A stretch of 9,797 nucleotides of DNA. Source: Patescibacteria group bacterium. GTDB lineage: Bacteria > Patescibacteria > UBA1384 > XYA2-FULL-43-10 > 1-14-0-10-43-13. Below the pieces are notes generated by a model. That model did no database searches, had not been told where the DNA came from, and saw only the letters and a list, made by a program, of their open reading frames with translations. Both the position numbers and the translations under genes were made by a program. The DNA lies in contig JAMCZZ010000006.1 of NCBI GenBank assembly GCA_023484645.1, forward strand, positions 1 to 9,797, given 5' to 3'. Below, piece after piece: positions 1 to 3,401 of the stretch; within the stretch, counting starts at the first letter, position 1; every line of letters begins with the position of its first letter.

Positions 1-51
1 TGTTTTTTGTACACTTAATTCATACAATTCCTGCTCGGACTTTTTATTCAT
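1..51 (-). CDS. Start of a truncated gene (N-terminal 17 codons)
   Basis: An open frame begins at ATG 51-49 and runs off the window edge, reading MNKKSEQELYELSVQKT. Its start overlaps the TGA stop of the hydrolase fragment (50-48) in the classic ATGA arrangement, which suggests translational coupling and a shared transcript. No strong Shine-Dalgarno is visible. The visible part is charged and gives no family. The overlap geometry is the only support; the frame may close just outside the window. Confidence 0.4.
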   Translation of the reverse strand, partial: MNKKSEQELYELSVQKT

Positions 52-446
52 CTCAAAAAATCTATCATCTGGTTGCCGTGTTCCAAAAATGCACTTTTTA
101 TGGCACACATGTGCCCAACAGCAGAAAGGTGAATTATTTGGGCGCCCTTTAAATAGCTGGTTGACCCGGGCACCAACTCATCAAATTTTGCCTGAAAGAT
201 TAAGAATTTTCTTCTATCACTTTCAGTTAGTTCCGGCTCCCTTTCCTGGAATGCCAATACAGATTTCTTGAAGGTAGGGTTTCTTAAAGAAGTCAACCAA
301 AGAGGCGGAATACCTCTCGGTCTTAAACGACCACAAACATTGATTACCCTCTCTACTTCCCCTTCCCTTTCTAAATAGACAAGACCTGCCAAACTCCCGC
401 TACCACTGATACCGATAATTGATACTTTCCCCAGCTTAATTTTCAC
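48..446 (-). CDS. Alpha/beta hydrolase, C-terminal part (after in-frame TAG)
   Basis: This frame opens at GTG 446-444 directly after a TAG stop (449-447) that ends the N-terminal part in the same frame. It holds the catalytic half of a small alpha/beta hydrolase: a nucleophile elbow VSIIGISGSGS (Ser14), an acid region FDELVP (Asp89) and a final LSAVGHM (His112), in the usual Ser-Asp-His order. The elbow is a GxSxS variant rather than strict GxSxG. Joined through the stop, the two parts make about 196 residues, normal for RBBP9/YdeN-like serine hydrolases. The substrate is unknown. The fragment could be made by re-initiation at the adjacent GTG, by readthrough, or not at all. It overlaps the next gene by ATGA. 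Family call fairly sure, functionality unsure. Confidence 0.6.
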   Translation of the reverse strand: MKIKLGKVSIIGISGSGSLAGLVYLEREGEVERVINVCGRLRPRGIPPLWLTSLRNPTFKKSVLAFQEREPELTESDRRKFLIFQAKFDELVPGSTSYLKGAQIIHLSAVGHMCAIKSAFLEHGNQMIDFLR

Positions 447-543
447 CTAAACTTCACTTTCTATCCTGTTAATCTTGGCTTGAATATCTTCGGAGAAATT
501 ATTCCAATTTGCCGCAGTACTTAGGTGAAAATTAAGCTGGGGA
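428..543. repeat. Perfect 23-bp inverted repeat (arms 428-450 and 521-543)
   Basis: The plus strand at 521-543, starting TTAGGTGAAAATTAAGC, is the exact reverse complement of 428-450. The arms are separated by 70 nt and matching ends sharply on both sides. Both arms lie in the hydrolase coding region; the 428-450 arm carries the interrupting TAG and the following GTG. The RNA could form a 23-bp stem with a 70-nt loop. Confidence 0.9.
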
Positions 544-638
544 CTATTTAGGTTTTTTAATAGAGCTTTAACCCTTTCACTATCACCACTTAAACCAGGT
601 AAAACAAGCACATGATTTTCTAGGTTCATTTTGAACAA
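447..638 (-). CDS. Alpha/beta hydrolase, N-terminal part (ends at in-frame TAG)
   Basis: This 63-residue frame holds the first strand and oxyanion loop of an alpha/beta hydrolase (NHVLVLPGLSGDSERV) and the helix that should lead into the nucleophile strand. It stops at TAG 449-447, in frame with the catalytic part. The start is probably TTG 638-636, because AGAAGGG (652-646) lies 7 nt upstream; ATG at 629 is too far from it. Alone it cannot be an active hydrolase. The stop lies inside one arm of a 23-bp perfect inverted repeat (428-450/521-543), so the break may have come from a template-switch event, or the repeat may have a function. A real split gene or a sequence error are alternatives. 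Confidence 0.5.
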   Translation of the reverse strand: MFKMNLENHVLVLPGLSGDSERVKALLKNLNSPQLNFHLSTAANWNNFSEDIQAKINRIESEV

Positions 639-694
639 ATTTTATCCCTTCTGTAAGCTCAAGGCAATTATGACTTTTAGGGAGTTCCTGGCAT

Positions 695-732
695 AATCCA
701 GGCTTACTCGGATTTACTTTTCAGCCTGGATT
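695..732. other. 10-bp hairpin downstream of HicA-like gene
   Basis: AATCCAGGCT (695-704) pairs perfectly with AGCCTGGATT (723-732) around an 18-nt loop. A run of T follows on the plus strand (to 735), but on the minus strand, where the genes are, the tail is TTATGCC. It is therefore a poor terminator for the genes it separates and may instead be a processing or pausing hairpin. Confidence 0.5.
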
Positions 733-751
733 TTTGCACTAGCCGATACAT
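704..751 (-). CDS. Possible 15-residue ORF between HicA-like gene and hydrolase
   Basis: ATG 751-749 follows AAAGGAG (766-760) with 8-nt spacing, and that Shine-Dalgarno overlaps the stop of the HicA-like gene. The frame reads MYRLVQKSRLKSKSE and ends with TAA. It is basic and resembles no family. It covers most of the hairpin at 695-732, so it may be a leader peptide for the hydrolase gene. Spacing and Shine-Dalgarno are the only support; chance is possible. Confidence 0.25.
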   Translation of the reverse strand: MYRLVQKSRLKSKSE

Positions 752-755
752 AAGA

Positions 756-1037
756 TTAACTCCTTTCTTCCATCATGGCCTGCCTTAATCGGTTGATCAG
801 GTCACGGGCTGTACCAATGGGAACGTTTTTTCCCCGGTGCCCAGGCAAACAACCAATAAAACCTCTCCTGCCTGTTTCAGGATCGATACGGACAACATGA
901 TGAGCGTGTCTTCCCCCTGGGACAATTTCAAATCCACACCTAATCACCTCCCTCTCCAGCTCACCGGCAGTCCACTGTCTTTTTTGCACCATTCTTAACT
1001 CACGAGGAGCTAATCTTTGTTCATGTTCAAGATTCAT
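756..1037 (-). CDS. HicA-like (YcfA-fold) small protein, possible mRNA interferase
   Basis: A 93-residue protein whose C-terminal two thirds follow the HicA pattern: a helix and strand (ELEREVIRCGFEIVP, about 26-40), a His-rich turn GGRHAHHVV (41-49) where HicA toxins have their catalytic G-S-H-H, then NVPIGTARDLINRL (71-84), matching the VP...GT..I..Q helix of the family. HicA toxins are ribosome-independent mRNA interferases of the dsRBD fold. It has a 22-residue N-terminal extension, and no HicB antitoxin is visible next to it, so it may be a non-toxic relative. ATG 1037-1035 is chosen because GAAAGGAGGTGAT sits 8 nt upstream; the earlier GTG lies within that site. The gene lies directly behind a terminator (1064-1091) with no room for a promoter, so expression must depend on readthrough. 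Confidence 0.6.
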   Translation of the reverse strand: MNLEHEQRLAPRELRMVQKRQWTAGELEREVIRCGFEIVPGGRHAHHVVRIDPETGRRGFIGCLPGHRGKNVPIGTARDLINRLRQAMMEERS

Positions 1038-1054
1038 TTTTATCACCTCCTTTC
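1032..1054 (-). promoter_or_regulatory. Perfect extended Shine-Dalgarno, copy 1
   Basis: GAAAGGAGGTGAT matches the complement of the conserved 16S rRNA 3' tail over about 13 nt, far more than the usual 4-6. The 23 nt from this site to the second codon are identical to those at 1737-1759 before the 163-residue gene. It fixes the start at ATG 1037. Confidence 0.85.
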
Positions 1055-1063
1055 AAAATTTGC

Positions 1064-1091
1064 ATAAAAAAAGCCCCCTTTGCGGGGGCTT
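1064..1091 (-). terminator. Rho-independent terminator upstream of the HicA-like gene (attenuator)
   Basis: On the minus strand AAGCCCCC (1091-1084) pairs with GGGGGCTT (1078-1071) around GCAAA, followed by a run of T to 1066. Only about 14 nt separate it from the next Shine-Dalgarno, so it stands in the 5' leader of the HicA-like gene rather than behind a gene. The CCCCC arm could instead pair with GGGGGT at 1145-1140. Confidence 0.85.
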
Positions 1092-1118
1092 AAATCTAGT
1101 TGGTAAAGCTTTAAAAAG

Positions 1119-1199
1119 TTATTTAACCACTAAAAATGCACCCCCTTTCGGTAGGCTAAAATAAGCATAGTTATTCAGTTGTAAAAATTTATTTTTCAT
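1119..1199 (-). CDS. 26-codon leader ORF before HicA-like gene (candidate attenuator peptide)
   Basis: ATG 1199-1197 opens a 26-residue frame that starts MKN and ends at TAA, 27 nt before the terminator at 1091. It contains an NNYAYF stretch (residues 9-14) just before a hairpin, GCCTACC-GAAA-GGGGGTGC (1156-1138), whose 3' side encodes Lys-Gly-Gly-Ala and can alternatively pair with the terminator's C-rich arm. Length, MKN start, paired Tyr codons, Gly-Gly and position all mirror the leader at 1902-1982. There is no Shine-Dalgarno, and a TATAAA box (1206-1201) lies too near the ATG to put it on a transcript begun there; transcription may come through from the gene upstream. Short enough to be chance on its own; the parallel is the argument. 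Confidence 0.4.
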   Translation of the reverse strand: MKNKFLQLNNYAYFSLPKGGAFLVVK

Positions 1200-1212
1200 A
1201 TTTATAATTTGA

Positions 1213-1237
1213 GATGGCTAGCACGTCCCTAGCCATC
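1213..1237 (-). terminator. 9-bp hairpin downstream of the 163-residue gene
   Basis: GATGGCTAG (1213-1221) and CTAGCCATC (1229-1237) form a perfect stem with a 7-nt loop, 13 nt after the stop of the minus-strand gene. The following minus-strand tail is A/T-rich but has no T-run, so termination would be weak and readthrough into the next leader is plausible. Confidence 0.4.
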
Positions 1238-1250
1238 CCATTGAATTCTT

Positions 1251-1742
1251 TTAGTCGGCCAGGATAAACCTCCACCTGACCATCACCAACGCTCCCGTAT
1301 CTTCAACAGCAGGCCTCGGGGAAAACTCTATTGCGCCTTTTTTCAGTGCCTCCTCATCAGGCTCATGTTCTAACCTTCCTTCTGGTCGCATCAGGTGCAA
1401 ACGTAGCCGCTGTGCCACTGCCAAAACCTCCGGAAAGAAAAGTCCCTTCTGCCATTTAAGGCCCAAAAAATCTCTCTCGCGGACTTCAATTAATTGCCTT
1501 TGTGTAAGCCGCTTTCGATCCGACTCAACATGGAGTCTGTGTAAAAGCCCGCTCCGATCATCCTTAACTCCCGAGTTAAGTCCTACCACAAAAGGGATAG
1601 AGCTTCTGCGTCCTAATTCCGCAATATTAAGCTCAAATCTACCCACTATATTCTTACCAAATATCTGAAAATCGATATCACCCGATCTTGATACAGGTAA
1701 AAATACTTCTCCAATACCAACTGTTTGTATTTCTCTATTCAT
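1251..1742 (-). CDS. Hypothetical protein, 163 residues
   Basis: I do not recognise this protein. It is soluble-looking, with no signal peptide or membrane segment, and Arg/Glu-rich in its middle (RHVESDRKRLTQ-like helices, about 70-90). The order is: a beta-rich start (GIGEVFLPV, FQIFGKNIVGRFEL), a charged helical middle, WQKGLFFPEVLAVAQRLRLHL (about 98-118), a Glu-rich loop, and a final strand VMVRWRFIL. ATG 1742-1740 is chosen because a perfect extended Shine-Dalgarno precedes it. It sits between two attenuator-like leaders and shares the 23-nt initiation region with the HicA-like gene, which suggests coordinated control. Its base composition is visibly more G+C-rich than the helicase region. 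The coding call is supported by length and the initiation site. Confidence 0.7.
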   Translation of the reverse strand: MNREIQTVGIGEVFLPVSRSGDIDFQIFGKNIVGRFELNIAELGRRSSIPFVVGLNSGVKDDRSGLLHRLHVESDRKRLTQRQLIEVRERDFLGLKWQKGLFFPEVLAVAQRLRLHLMRPEGRLEHEPDEEALKKGAIEFSPRPAVEDTGALVMVRWRFILAD

Positions 1743-1759
1743 TTTTATCACCTCCTTTC
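1737..1759 (-). promoter_or_regulatory. Perfect extended Shine-Dalgarno, copy 2
   Basis: These 23 nt are identical to 1032-1054: GAAAGGAGGTGAT, an A-run, ATG and an AAT codon. The match to the 16S anti-Shine-Dalgarno covers about 13 nt. It fixes the start at ATG 1742. Confidence 0.85.
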
Positions 1760-1760
1760 C

Positions 1761-1818
1761 TGGGATAACACAGAATTAAAATCACCCGCTGTACGCGGAT
1801 TAGTTTGTAGTTATCCCA
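1761..1818 (-). other. Leader hairpin abutting the Shine-Dalgarno of the 163-residue gene
   Basis: TGGGATAAC (minus 1818-1810) pairs perfectly with GTTATCCCA (1769-1761) over 9 bp, enclosing a small CCGC/GCGG hairpin. The 3' arm ends one nucleotide before the extended Shine-Dalgarno. It could tune access to that site or stabilise the mRNA 5' end. A TCGACA box (minus 1829-1824) with ACTAAT 18 nt on is a weak possible promoter located after the terminator. Confidence 0.5.
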
Positions 1819-1847
1819 TTAATGTCGATTTACGACTTTAACCCACT

Positions 1848-1871
1848 AAAAAACCCGCCTCTTGGCGGGTT
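1848..1871 (-). terminator. Rho-independent terminator upstream of the 163-residue gene (attenuator)
   Basis: On the minus strand AACCCGCC (1871-1864) pairs with GGCGGGTT (1859-1852) around AAGA, followed by T to 1848. It lies 30 nt after the stop of the second leader ORF and about 140 nt after a consensus promoter. Its 5' arm could instead pair with GGCGGTGTT (1925-1917) over 8 bp with one bulged U, which would prevent termination. Confidence 0.85.
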
Positions 1872-1901
1872 CATTAAGTGGGATATCTTTTATAAATAGC
1901 T

Positions 1902-1982
1902 TTAAACTCTACGATGAACACCGCCAAAGATTAAGGCGGTGTAATAGGTGTTATGCAAATTTAAAATTAAAATATTTTTCAT
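1902..1982 (-). CDS. 26-codon leader ORF before 163-residue gene (candidate attenuator peptide)
   Basis: ATG 1982-1980 lies 10 nt after the -10 box of a consensus promoter, so it would be at or within a few nt of the mRNA 5' end. The frame encodes 26 residues, beginning MKN, with LHNTYYTALIFGGV inside, and ends TAA. The tandem Tyr codons (13-14) lie just before and at the 5' arm of a hairpin (1942-1935 with 1925-1918); codons 20-22 (Gly-Gly-Val) form its 3' arm, which can alternatively pair with the terminator at 1871-1864. A ribosome stalled at the Tyr/Thr codons would cover the first arm and favour the antiterminator, the logic of trp/phe-type attenuators. If it is not translated, the ~138-nt transcript could be a small RNA. 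Confidence 0.5.
   Translation of the reverse strand: MKNILILNLHNTYYTALIFGGVHRRV
1918..1942 (-). promoter_or_regulatory. Leader hairpin, alternative partner of the terminator
   Basis: ACACCGCC and GGCGGTGT form a perfect 8-bp stem with a 9-nt loop inside the leader ORF. The 3' arm plus the next T (1925-1917) is also complementary, with one bulge, to the 5' arm of the terminator at 1871-1864. The two pairings exclude each other. Confidence 0.6.
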
Positions 1983-1992
1983 ATCCTAATAA

Positions 1993-2021
1993 TTTATAAC
2001 ATTATTCAGTAAATATGTCAA
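1993..2021 (-). promoter_or_regulatory. Consensus sigma-70 promoter for leader ORF/163-residue gene
   Basis: TTGACA (2021-2016) and TATAAA (1998-1993) are separated by exactly 17 nt, the best promoter match in the window. Transcription would begin near 1986, followed by the leader ORF and the terminator at 1848-1871. Confidence 0.8.
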
Positions 2022-2059
2022 ATAACTATGAGACAAAGGCATTACTGCTTTTGGGGAAA

Positions 2060-2347
2060 TTAAGCTGCATCCACTCGCCGTAATAGCATTAGGTTCCCAG
2101 AGACTTTAGTCAGATAAGGTTTTCCCAACAAACAATCCGGTATTGGATCGGTAAAGGCTTCATTTCCTACGAGTCTTTGAGCCTGCTCATGATCCTCTGC
2201 TTTTATCTGGATTACGGGCAACTCGCATTCATTAGCATACGGGCAAAATAGGGCTCGTGCACTTTGCCTTGTTATCGGGCAACCAAGTTGGGCTTCATAG
2301 GTCATTAATGGTCCTAGCCCTAGCTCTATTTCTGCTCTTTCTGACAT
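2060..2347 (-). CDS. Hypothetical small protein with four cysteines (95 residues)
   Basis: I do not recognise this protein. It starts MSERAEIELG, has no membrane segment, and carries cysteines at 23, 35, 41 and 72 (LGCPITRQ, ALFCPYANECELP, PDCLLG). Three fall within 19 residues, which could bind zinc or an iron-sulfur cluster, but no known spacing is matched. The start ATG 2347-2345 has no Shine-Dalgarno; instead a -35/-10 pair ends 7 nt upstream, implying a leaderless mRNA. It is the first gene of the minus-strand block and is transcribed away from the methyltransferase. A clear promoter at the start codon supports that it is real. Confidence 0.6.
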   Translation of the reverse strand: MSERAEIELGLGPLMTYEAQLGCPITRQSARALFCPYANECELPVIQIKAEDHEQAQRLVGNEAFTDPIPDCLLGKPYLTKVSGNLMLLRRVDAA

Positions 2348-2354
2348 GAAGCAG

Positions 2355-2383
2355 ATTTTACACCTTCAGCAAACTTATGGCAA
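2355..2383 (-). promoter_or_regulatory. Promoter giving a leaderless mRNA for the 95-residue gene
   Basis: TTGCCA (2383-2378) and TAAAAT (2360-2355) are 17 nt apart, each 5 of 6 to consensus. The -10 box ends 7 nt before the ATG at 2347, so the transcript should begin at or next to the start codon. Confidence 0.7.
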
Positions 2384-2385
2384 CC

Positions 2386-2422
2386 TATAACTGTGAGCAG
2401 TTCGACAAGCTCACTGTTGTAA
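2386..2422. repeat. REP-like imperfect palindrome
   Basis: GTGAGC (2393-2398) pairs with GCTCAC (2409-2414); beyond a T/T mismatch AAC (2389-2391) pairs with GTT (2416-2418). The TTCGACAAGCTCA core recalls repeated extragenic palindromes in many bacteria. It sits just upstream of the -35 box at 2383. Only one copy with this core is in the window. Confidence 0.45.
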
Positions 2423-2441
2423 CGCACCTAAACCTGCAGCT

Positions 2442-2471
2442 TTGGGAAATTTAGATTTTTCTCTTTCCCAA
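2442..2471. other. 8-bp inverted repeat upstream of the methyltransferase
   Basis: TTGGGAAA (2442-2449) and TTTCCCAA (2464-2471) are perfect inverses 14 nt apart, about 65 nt before the methyltransferase start. No T-run follows on either strand, so it is not a terminator; a protein-binding site is possible. Confidence 0.35.
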
Positions 2472-2535
2472 TACTAACCTAAACTTTACTTATATTTAAA
2501 CTTCCTGAGGTAACCTTAGATGTAAATAAAATTAG

Positions 2536-3309
2536 ATGGAGAGAAAACCAGACAAGCCGCAAATTTATGCTGGTGATATTTGGAAACGTTTTGGTATCAC
2601 TGAACATTATGGCGGTTACTTTGCTACCGAAGAATTAATTAAGCGTTGCGGGATCTGGCCGCTGCAAGACATTTTGATTATTGGTTGCGGCACGGGCTAC
2701 ACTCCGGTACTTTTGGCAAAAGAATATAACGATTTTGTGATGGCCACTGATATTGATCCCCGGATGCTGGAACTTACCAGAGAAAGAATTATCAAAGAAG
2801 GTGTAGGAGCTAAGGTTAAAACACAACTTGCTGATGTTCAAAATCTCCCCTTTAAAGACAATACTTACAATGTTGTATTGGCAGAATCGGTACTTGTTTT
2901 TACTGATCCCTTACAATCTGCTCGTGAAATGCTCAGGGTTTTAAAACCCGGCGGAGTTTTTGGAGTAAACGAGGTTACAGTGGTTGGATCTCCTCCCGCC
3001 AAATCAATTGAATCACTTACACAATTCTACCCTTCCAAAGTACAAATATTATCTGAAAATGAATGGCGACATCTTTTTGAGGAAGCAGGATTTGATGAGG
3101 TGACTTCAATTGTCCATAAACTTAATTACTGGAAGCAACTTCTAAGCCATTTAAAAATTGACGGCCCAAGGAAATATTTAGCCAGTGTATACCATATGAT
3201 TGCCGATTCTGACCTCCGGTCCATATTTTTTAACAAAGGACTTCTTTGGGACACTATAAGTTTGATGTCCTATATGAGCTACGGCCTTTATACAGGCAAA
3301 AAACCATAA
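2536..3309 (+). CDS. Class I SAM-dependent methyltransferase
   Basis: A 257-residue Rossmann-fold methyltransferase of the UbiE/Methyltransf_11 type. Motif I is ILIIGCGTGYTP (46-57, SAM binding), the acidic end of strand 2 is ATDIDPRM (Asp72/Asp74), ADVQNLPF (99-106) contacts the adenine, NVVLAESVL (112-120) is motif IV and LRVLKPGGVFGVNE (133-146) is motif VI. The substrate cannot be told; the C-terminal 100 residues contain aromatic and hydrophobic stretches (LNYWKQLLSHL, LWDTISLMSYMSYG) that could bind a lipid or quinone-like molecule. ATG 2536 is the first in-frame start; there is no Shine-Dalgarno directly before it. GAGG (2507-2510) stands instead before a minimal ATG-TAA start-stop at 2520-2525. 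The gene stands alone and converges on the wall-protein gene. Confidence 0.85.
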   Translation: MERKPDKPQIYAGDIWKRFGITEHYGGYFATEELIKRCGIWPLQDILIIGCGTGYTPVLLAKEYNDFVMATDIDPRMLELTRERIIKEGVGAKVKTQLADVQNLPFKDNTYNVVLAESVLVFTDPLQSAREMLRVLKPGGVFGVNEVTVVGSPPAKSIESLTQFYPSKVQILSENEWRHLFEEAGFDEVTSIVHKLNYWKQLLSHLKIDGPRKYLASVYHMIADSDLRSIFFNKGLLWDTISLMSYMSYGLYTGKKP

Positions 3310-3335
3310 GTTTTGGATAAGAAGTAAATTTTACA

Positions 3336-3372
3336 CTTCGATTTCACTCAACACAATTGAGGAGATCGGAAG
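3336..3372. repeat. Imperfect hairpin between convergent genes
   Basis: CTTCGATTTCACTCAA (3336-3351) pairs with TTGAGGAGATCGGAAG (3357-3372) with one bulge per side and one wobble, around a 5-nt loop. It lies between the convergent stops at 3309 and 3402. No T-run follows, so it may be a REP-like element or an mRNA 3' stabiliser rather than an intrinsic terminator. Confidence 0.5.
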
Positions 3373-3401
3373 AAATTACAACGAGATATAGTATAAATTG
3401 A

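Noticed and set aside
89..271. 60-residue plus-strand ORF
   Set aside because: It is antisense to the hydrolase catalytic region, which has clear motifs.
447..449. TAG as a recoded sense codon
   Set aside because: The 9581-9775 gene ends in TAG and the helicase stop is followed by TAG, and no other credible gene is interrupted by TAG; TGA ends the hydrolase and the 55-residue protein, so the standard code fits.
1119..1206. TATAAA at 1206-1201 as promoter of the first leader ORF
   Set aside because: Transcription would start near 1194, after the ATG at 1199, so this box cannot place the full leader ORF on its transcript.
1761..1818. Integron attC-like site (GTTATCC/GGATAAC ends, small same-strand genes)
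   Set aside because: The ends do not match the RYYYAAC/GTTRRRY core, no matching sites follow the other genes, and there is no integrase in the window.
3363..3373. AGATCGGAAGA, identical to the start of a common sequencing adapter
   Set aside because: Only 11 bases match, the sequence then diverges, and the bases form the 3' arm of a hairpin with 3336-3351, so they belong to the genome.
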